Assembly (NCBI GenBank): GCA_002329385.1
Contig: DCTR01000034.1
Coordinates: 58,679 to 69,063 of the forward strand
Direction: 5' to 3'
Source: Candidatus Shapirobacteria bacterium UBA1435
GTDB lineage: Bacteria; Patescibacteriota; Microgenomatia; UBA12405
Length of the DNA stretch: 10,385 nt
Shown: positions 6,220-10,385 of the stretch, piece after piece
How positions within the stretch are numbered: the stretch's first letter is position 1
How the letters are laid out: each line of letters opens with the position of its first letter
The notes under the pieces: generated by a model
Seen by the model: only the letters and a program-made list of their open reading frames with translations
Told to the model about the DNA's origin: nothing
The model's database searches: none
Translations under genes and position numbers: made by a program

Positions 6220-6765
6220 ATGATCAGAATTTCTCATCTTTTATTAATCGTCTTCAACCTGCTCGCCTTGGCCTATCTACTTTCACCCTTACCCCAGATT
6301 CCCCCTCTTCAAAACAGCGTCGTCTCCACCGAACCGGGTGATACCACCCAAATAACCAACGTCAAGGGCTACTACACCAACCTCACCAGAACCGAAGTAA
6401 TGAATTTCTATCGGGCAAACTACAACGGTATTTTCCGTATCAGGTTAAACCATCCTCCCGAAAAGGCCAAGGAGATTTTTCGTGACACCATCCAAAGTTA
6501 CTACCTTGAAGAATATGTATTACCGTTCAAACAATCACTCTTTATCAACGGTTTCGAATGGGAAAACGATGTCTTCACTAAGCCGTCAGATCGCGCCGCC
6601 AATCGACTTGTCTACCAGGGCAAAGAATATCGGGCCAAAATCAACACCCGAACTTTTTCCGCCTCTCTGCCAAATCGCCTGGTCTCCTTTTTCCTCACCG
6701 AATCACTGGCGATTTTTATGTTTATCACTTATTTCCGCCTTATCCGTCCACCCAAAGATGACTAA
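6220..6765 (+). CDS. Unrecognised two-TM protein with a central extracytoplasmic domain
   Basis: I do not recognise a named family. The 181-residue product has a hydrophobic helix at about 7-22 preceded by a basic end, a Pro-rich stretch (23-30), a mixed soluble region of about 120 residues, and a second hydrophobic helix at about 153-172 followed by a basic tail (RLIRPPKDD). A hairpin with both ends inside and the middle outside fits the charge distribution. The soluble part contains EPGDTTQITNVKGYYTNLTRTEV (38-60), a helix around 81-98 and ENDVFTKPSDRAANRLVYQG (115-134). Only the second half contains Trp. It is sealed into the operon, 2 nt after the acetyltransferase stop and overlapping the GT2 gene by 8 nt, so a role in glycan assembly or as a partner of the neighbouring membrane enzymes is plausible but inferred. 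The coding potential looks genuine because codon use resembles its neighbours. Confidence 0.75.
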   Translation: MIRISHLLLIVFNLLALAYLLSPLPQIPPLQNSVVSTEPGDTTQITNVKGYYTNLTRTEVMNFYRANYNGIFRIRLNHPPEKAKEIFRDTIQSYYLEEYVLPFKQSLFINGFEWENDVFTKPSDRAANRLVYQGKEYRAKINTRTFSASLPNRLVSFFLTESLAIFMFITYFRLIRPPKDD

Positions 6766-7735
6766 ACCCGTTCTTTCAATTATCGTCATTTCCTATAACA
6801 CTTCCAAAATCAGCGTCGATTGTCTCAAATCAATTATTCGTGACAAAGGCCTGTCTTTTGGAAACGACCACCCAGATAACTCTTCCACTCCCAGCGAACT
6901 TATCGTCATCGACAACGCCTCCTCCGACGACAGTCTCGCCCAAATCAAAAAATTCCGCCGCCAAAATACTATTAGCTCCCAAAATTTCACCATCGTTGCC
7001 AATTCCCAAAATCTAGGTTTTTCCCAGGCCAACAATCAGGGTATAAAGCTTGCCAAAGGGAACTATCTACTGTTTCTCAATTCCGACACCATCATCCTCC
7101 ATTCTGCCATTAGCCAAGCGCTTACCTGGCTCTCCTCTCATCCAAAGGCTGCCGCTTGCACCGCCCAATTGTTGAATATCGACAAAACCATCCAACCGAG
7201 TGGTGGTTTTTTTCCCAACCTACTAAATGTTTTTACCTGGTCAGCCGGCCTTGACGACTTGCCGCTGACTAACCGGCTGATCCCACCCCTCCACCCCCAC
7301 TCTCCCAGTTTTTACACTAAAGACCGTTTTTATCTTTTTGACCACCGCCAAGATTGGGTCACTGGCGCCTTCCTCCTTACCAGAACTACGCTTGTCAACC
7401 AAATCGGTGGATTCGATAAAGATTACTTCATGTATGCCGAAGAGGTCGAACTCATGTACCGCCTTCATCGTTCATTCCCCCAGCTTGAAACATGGTATCT
7501 GGTTGGCCCTCAGGTCATCCACCTTGGCGGAGCGTCCTCATCCACCCGTCTAAATCCGGTTGTCAATGAATATCTTGGTATTCTTCATTTTTTTAGAAAA
7601 CACAAAAGTCGCCTTCAACTTACTCTTGCCACCACCCTCATCAGAATCAACGCCAGATTACGAAGTATAATATATCTACTCATCGGCCGAAAAGATCTTT
7701 CCGCCATTTACTCACAAGCATGTCAAAAAATCTAA
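6758..7735 (+). CDS. GT2-family glycosyltransferase (WbbL/RfbN-like)
   Basis: A 325-residue GT-A enzyme. The open frame extends upstream to 6482, but that part lies in the wrong frame of the 181-residue gene. The family's first strand, VLSIIVISYNTSKIS (5-19), begins immediately after the ATG at 6758, so that start is chosen; it gives an 8-nt overlap. Key parts are LIVIDNASSDDS (48-59), QNLGFSQANNQG (84-95), the metal motif NSD (108-110), WVTGAFLLTR (200-209), FMYAEEVELMYRL (224-236) and the VIHLGGASSS loop (253-261). The catalytic block reads EEVEL where most relatives have E(E/D)VDL. An extra loop of about 17 residues rich in Asn, Ser and Pro (31-47) lies between the first helix and second strand. 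It probably acts on a lipid-linked glycan at the inner membrane face. The donor sugar is unknown. Confidence 0.9.
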   Translation: MTKPVLSIIVISYNTSKISVDCLKSIIRDKGLSFGNDHPDNSSTPSELIVIDNASSDDSLAQIKKFRRQNTISSQNFTIVANSQNLGFSQANNQGIKLAKGNYLLFLNSDTIILHSAISQALTWLSSHPKAAACTAQLLNIDKTIQPSGGFFPNLLNVFTWSAGLDDLPLTNRLIPPLHPHSPSFYTKDRFYLFDHRQDWVTGAFLLTRTTLVNQIGGFDKDYFMYAEEVELMYRLHRSFPQLETWYLVGPQVIHLGGASSSTRLNPVVNEYLGILHFFRKHKSRLQLTLATTLIRINARLRSIIYLLIGRKDLSAIYSQACQKI

Positions 7736-9147
7736 ATATCCTCCGCTCTGTCTTGGCTGTCCTCATTCTCGCTATACCTCTTTACCCCAAGTTCCCTCTT
7801 AGATCAGTCACCGGCACCTATGTCGCCATCAGAGTCGATGACTACCTGGTCGCCGCCGCCGTTATTATCTGGATAATCCACCAGTTTAGAAATCGTTTTC
7901 CTGTTCTAAAAAACCAGACAATCATTAAACTTTTTTTGCTCTACTTTACTGCCCTTATAGTCTCCGTCGTTAACGCCGTTCTCATCAACCAGACTACCCC
8001 CATCTCTATTCACCTTCTCCACCTCTTTCGACGGTTTGAATATGCCTCTCTCTTTTTCGTCACCCTCTCCGCCGTCCAAACCAAAAATGACCTGCGCTAT
8101 CCCTACCTTTTTCTTCTTTTGGCAACCATAGGTATTTCTGCCTATGGATACGGGCAAAAATATTTTCACTTCCCGGTAATATCCACCATGAACGAAGAGT
8201 TCTCCAAGGGCCAGCTCCTTCAGATGGACGTCTGGACCAGAATTAACTCTACCTTCGCTGGCCACTATGACCTTGCTGCTTATTTAAGCTGCGTTTTGAT
8301 CATTATCGCCGGAGTTGGCTTGGTGGTCAAAAATCGCTATTTAAAGTCTGCCAGCCTTATTATCTTTTTACTCGGCTTTCACATCCTCACCCTCACTGCT
8401 TCCCGAGTCTCGATTTTTGCCTTCTGGGGAGGAATAATAATTACCCTGCTTGCTGTTAAAAAATACCTCTGGATTTTTCCCATATCCACCCTGGTTATTT
8501 TTAGCATGTTTAATTCCAAGGATCTAAACCAACGTCTTTTGGCCACCATACCTGCTATCAAGATTCAAATCAACAAACGGTCAACTGCTTCTCTTCCCAC
8601 CCCAACCCCAACCCTTATCCCCACAACCACTCCCGTCATCGCCGGTCCAATTCCATCGTCTCCCCCCCGACCGGTCTTTACCCCCACCCCAACTCCAACT
8701 ATTTTTCGACATAAACTCGAAGAATTTCCTCCGATTGACTCCGACATCGGCGTCGCCCGCTCCGGAGAAATCCGTTTCAACGTAGAATGGCCACGCGCCA
8801 TCAACGCCTTTCGAAAAAATTATCTCCTCGGCTCCGGTCTGGGCTCAATTACCTTGGCCACCGACAACGACTACCTGCGGCTTCTGGGTGAAAGCGGTCT
8901 ATTTGGTTTTATCTCTTTTCTTGCCATTATTCTCTTCTTCTCTCTTCAAACTATTGCCACCTTTTTTAAAAAGAAACGTAGTGATACCGACAACTACTCC
9001 CTCATCCTTTTTGGCGCTCTTGTCGCCCAAATGGCCAATGCCATTTTTATCGACGTCTTTGAGGCCTCAAAAACCGCCTACACCTTTTGGATTATCATGG
9101 GCATCTACTACCGCTTACTGGAATTCAGCCATTCGGACAAAAGATGA
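7720..9147 (+). CDS. O-antigen polymerase/ligase-like (Wzy/WaaL, PF04932-type) membrane protein with PTPTPT linker
   Basis: A 475-residue polytopic protein with roughly ten hydrophobic segments. Wzy_C/WaaL landmarks are RRFEYASLFF (104-113), RINSTFAGHYDLAAYLS (174-190), TASRVSIFAF (226-235), EWPRAINAFRKNYLLGSGLGS (356-376) and DNDYLRLLGESGLFGFI (382-398). Members join glycan units or transfer a finished glycan from a lipid carrier to an acceptor on the outer face. Two oddities are visible. Between the middle and late TM segments, in the large external loop, residues 288-328 form a low-complexity Pro/Thr stretch with two PTPTPT runs. Also, where many ligases and polymerases have a His in the H-N-x-Y/L motif, this protein reads D382-N-D-Y. 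It overlaps the preceding GT2 gene by 16 nt and the next gene by 4 nt (ATGA). Whether it is polymerase or ligase cannot be told from sequence alone. Confidence 0.8.
   Translation: MSKNLNILRSVLAVLILAIPLYPKFPLRSVTGTYVAIRVDDYLVAAAVIIWIIHQFRNRFPVLKNQTIIKLFLLYFTALIVSVVNAVLINQTTPISIHLLHLFRRFEYASLFFVTLSAVQTKNDLRYPYLFLLLATIGISAYGYGQKYFHFPVISTMNEEFSKGQLLQMDVWTRINSTFAGHYDLAAYLSCVLIIIAGVGLVVKNRYLKSASLIIFLLGFHILTLTASRVSIFAFWGGIIITLLAVKKYLWIFPISTLVIFSMFNSKDLNQRLLATIPAIKIQINKRSTASLPTPTPTLIPTTTPVIAGPIPSSPPRPVFTPTPTPTIFRHKLEEFPPIDSDIGVARSGEIRFNVEWPRAINAFRKNYLLGSGLGSITLATDNDYLRLLGESGLFGFISFLAIILFFSLQTIATFFKKKRSDTDNYSLILFGALVAQMANAIFIDVFEASKTAYTFWIIMGIYYRLLEFSHSDKR
8581..8703 (+). repeat. Low-complexity Pro/Thr-coding tract within the Wzy/WaaL-like gene
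   Basis: This C-rich stretch encodes residues 288-328, of which most are Pro, Thr or Ser. It contains two (PT)3 runs built from CCC/CCA and ACC/ACT codons. Codon variation argues for a selected peptide linker over a recent slipped microsatellite. Confidence 0.7.
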
Positions 9148-10385
9148 TTAAACAGATAGTTATTGCCCTCACCCTGGCTCTCGGCCTGCTTTTTAGACTT
9201 TACCGGCTCAACCGACCGGTTGCCGATTGGCACTCATTCCGCCAGGCCGATACCGCCTCCGTCACCCGCCACCTGTTTCAGGGCAAGGGCACTTTTTTTC
9301 TCCCCACCTATCACGACCTCTCCAACATCGCTTCCGGCCACGACAATCCGTCCGGTTATCGCCTGGTCGAAGCCCCAATCTACAATCAAATCGCCGCATC
9401 TATTTCCCATCTTTTTCCCCGTCTTCCCCTTGAAATTTCAAGCCGTCTAACCTCTATTCTCTTCTCCCTGCTAAGCTCGCTTCTCATCTTTTTCCTCACC
9501 AGACGATTTTCCCATAACTTTCTTGCTGCTTATTTGGCTTTTTTCTGTTTCATTTTCAATCCTTATTCCATCTACTACTCCTCCGCCATCCTCCCCGAAC
9601 CAACGGCCGTTTTTTTTATGCTTGCCTGTCTCTATTTTTATCCCAAAAATCTTTTTTTCTCTGGTCTCTTTTTTTCCATTTCTATTCTCGTCAAACCCTA
9701 TACCGCCATCATCGCCTTCCCTTGGTTACTTTTTGTCACTACTATCTCCAGCCCGAAAACCAAACTAACCACGCGCCTGTTAACTTTCTCTATATTTCTT
9801 ACCCTATCCGCTTTACCCTTCCTTACCTGGCGTCTTTGGATTAACCAATACCCCCAAGGTATTCCCGCCAGCGATTGGCTCTTCAACGAAGGCAATCTGC
9901 GCCTGCGCCCCGCCTGGTTTCGCTGGTTGTTCATTGAACGCCTCGGTAAATTAATCCTTGGTGTTTATGGGACCGTAGCCCTAACTCTCGGCTTTGCTTA
10001 CCGCAAAAACCATCTTCCCGGTATCCTGCTGGCCTCATTATCCGGCATTATTCTCTATTTTCTTGTCATTGCCCGAGGCAACATCCAGCATGATTACTAC
10101 CAGGTGCTTATCGTTCCCTTTCTCTCTATCATCACCGGTATCGGTTATTACTACCTTCTTCGTTTCGTCTATCCAAACCGCATCTTCTCCTTTTTAATCT
10201 CCCTTACCCTCTTTGGCCTTTCCACCTTTTACAGCTGGTATCAGGTTAGAGACTTTTACCAGATCAATAACCCCAACATTGTCACCGCCGGCTCGGCCGT
10301 CAACCAACTAACCCCCCCAAACTCTATCGTCATCGCCCCCTACAACGGTGATACCGCCTTCCTCTATCAAACCAATCGCACCGCA
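9144..10385 (+). CDS. Polytopic GT-C (GT39-like) glycosyltransferase, 3' truncated by window edge
   Basis: An open frame of 414 codons runs from the ATG in the ATGA overlap with the Wzy/WaaL-like gene to the window end with no stop. TM1 (about 4-20) is followed by VADWHSFRQADTASVTRHL (26-44), the W-H-x-x-R-Q-A-D-T signature of a GT39-type family; D36 is the best catalytic Asp candidate. Later marks are LVEAPIYNQI (74-83), SSAILPEPTAVFFML (146-160), LVKPYTA (182-188) and NIQHDYYQVLIVP (313-325). About nine to ten further hydrophobic segments follow TM1. An external C-terminal region begins near residue 365 (NSIVIAPYNGDTAF). Relatives use polyprenyl-phosphate-linked sugars on the outer face of the membrane, and that role here is inferred. 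It differs in the first-loop motif from the GT-C protein at 1892-3313, so the two probably use different donors or acceptors. Confidence 0.85.
   Translation, partial: MIKQIVIALTLALGLLFRLYRLNRPVADWHSFRQADTASVTRHLFQGKGTFFLPTYHDLSNIASGHDNPSGYRLVEAPIYNQIAASISHLFPRLPLEISSRLTSILFSLLSSLLIFFLTRRFSHNFLAAYLAFFCFIFNPYSIYYSSAILPEPTAVFFMLACLYFYPKNLFFSGLFFSISILVKPYTAIIAFPWLLFVTTISSPKTKLTTRLLTFSIFLTLSALPFLTWRLWINQYPQGIPASDWLFNEGNLRLRPAWFRWLFIERLGKLILGVYGTVALTLGFAYRKNHLPGILLASLSGIILYFLVIARGNIQHDYYQVLIVPFLSIITGIGYYYLLRFVYPNRIFSFLISLTLFGLSTFYSWYQVRDFYQINNPNIVTAGSAVNQLTPPNSIVIAPYNGDTAFLYQTNRTA

Noticed and set aside
6482..6757. N-terminal extension of the second GT2 gene back to 6482
   Set aside because: It would overlap most of the second half of the 181-residue gene in another frame. 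The GT2 fold starts right at the ATG 6758, and the extension has low-complexity Ser/Pro content typical of a shadow frame.
7666..7671. TATAAT inside the second GT2 gene as a promoter for the Wzy/WaaL-like gene
   Set aside because: It lies within coding sequence, has no good -35, and would leave a leader of about 40 nt, unlike the two gap promoters. Chance is adequate in an A/T-rich stretch.
8565..8804. Antisense open frame rich in Gly and Val opposite the Pro/Thr tract
   Set aside because: It is the reverse complement of CCx/ACx codons and has no start context or recognisable domain.
1..10385. Alternative genetic code with TGA as glycine
   Set aside because: No in-frame TGA occurs inside any supported gene, and TGA 9145-9147 ends the Wzy/WaaL-like gene at its natural C-terminus with the usual 4-nt ATGA overlap.
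1..10385. CRISPR array, insertion sequence, integrase, toxin-antitoxin or defence genes
   Set aside because: Both strands were considered. There are no direct repeats with spacers, no terminal inverted repeats and no transposase or nuclease motifs, and essentially all bases belong to the eleven envelope-related genes.

Overview
The window reads as an uninterrupted stretch of a cell-envelope glycan (polysaccharide or glycoprotein/glycolipid) biosynthesis locus. It holds eleven protein-coding genes, all on the + strand, packed end to end. Both outermost genes are cut by the window edges. No rRNA, tRNA, CRISPR array, transposase or phage gene is visible.

The likely host is a Patescibacteria/CPR bacterium, probably Microgenomates-like. 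This is inference from the gene set: membrane GT-C enzymes with FNDIGRD and WHSFRQADTA signatures, a TM-anchored DUF192 protein, a Wzy/WaaL-like protein carrying a PTPTPT linker, and many small overlapping glycosyltransferase genes. It is also inferred from a PCRQG peptide encoded by a GC-rich perfect palindrome. Start sites almost all lack a Shine-Dalgarno sequence. Ten stops are visible: TAA eight times, TAG once, TGA once. TGA is never read through, so the standard bacterial code applies, not the Gly-TGA code of Gracilibacteria/SR1. The coding strand is very C-rich and G-poor.

Layout. (1) 1-3313: the C-terminal part of a GT4 glycosyltransferase, a membrane-anchored DUF192 protein, a GT2 glycosyltransferase and a multi-spanning GT-C protein with an external C-terminal domain. 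(2) 3342-5584: two consecutive GT4 glycosyltransferases with a 1-nt stop/start overlap, preceded by a -10-like box. (3) 5621-10385: a left-handed beta-helix O-acetyltransferase preceded by a perfect TATAAT box, a two-TM protein of no recognised family, a second GT2 enzyme, an O-antigen polymerase/ligase-like membrane protein, and the first 414 codons of a second GT-C enzyme. Six of ten gene junctions overlap. The only two gaps larger than 2 nt each hold one of the -10 boxes.

A working model: cytoplasmic GT4 and GT2 enzymes build an oligosaccharide on a lipid carrier, and the acetyltransferase decorates it. The GT-C enzymes add sugars from polyprenyl-phosphate donors on the outer face, and the Wzy/WaaL-like protein polymerises the units or transfers them to an acceptor. 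No Wzx flippase, ABC exporter or nucleotide-sugar synthesis gene lies in the window. I do not see a clearly new defence or mobile system. The most unusual signals are the two -10 boxes placed so that transcription would begin at or next to the ATG, the replaced key residues in several glycan enzymes, the unrecognised 181-residue protein, and the palindrome inside a coding region.
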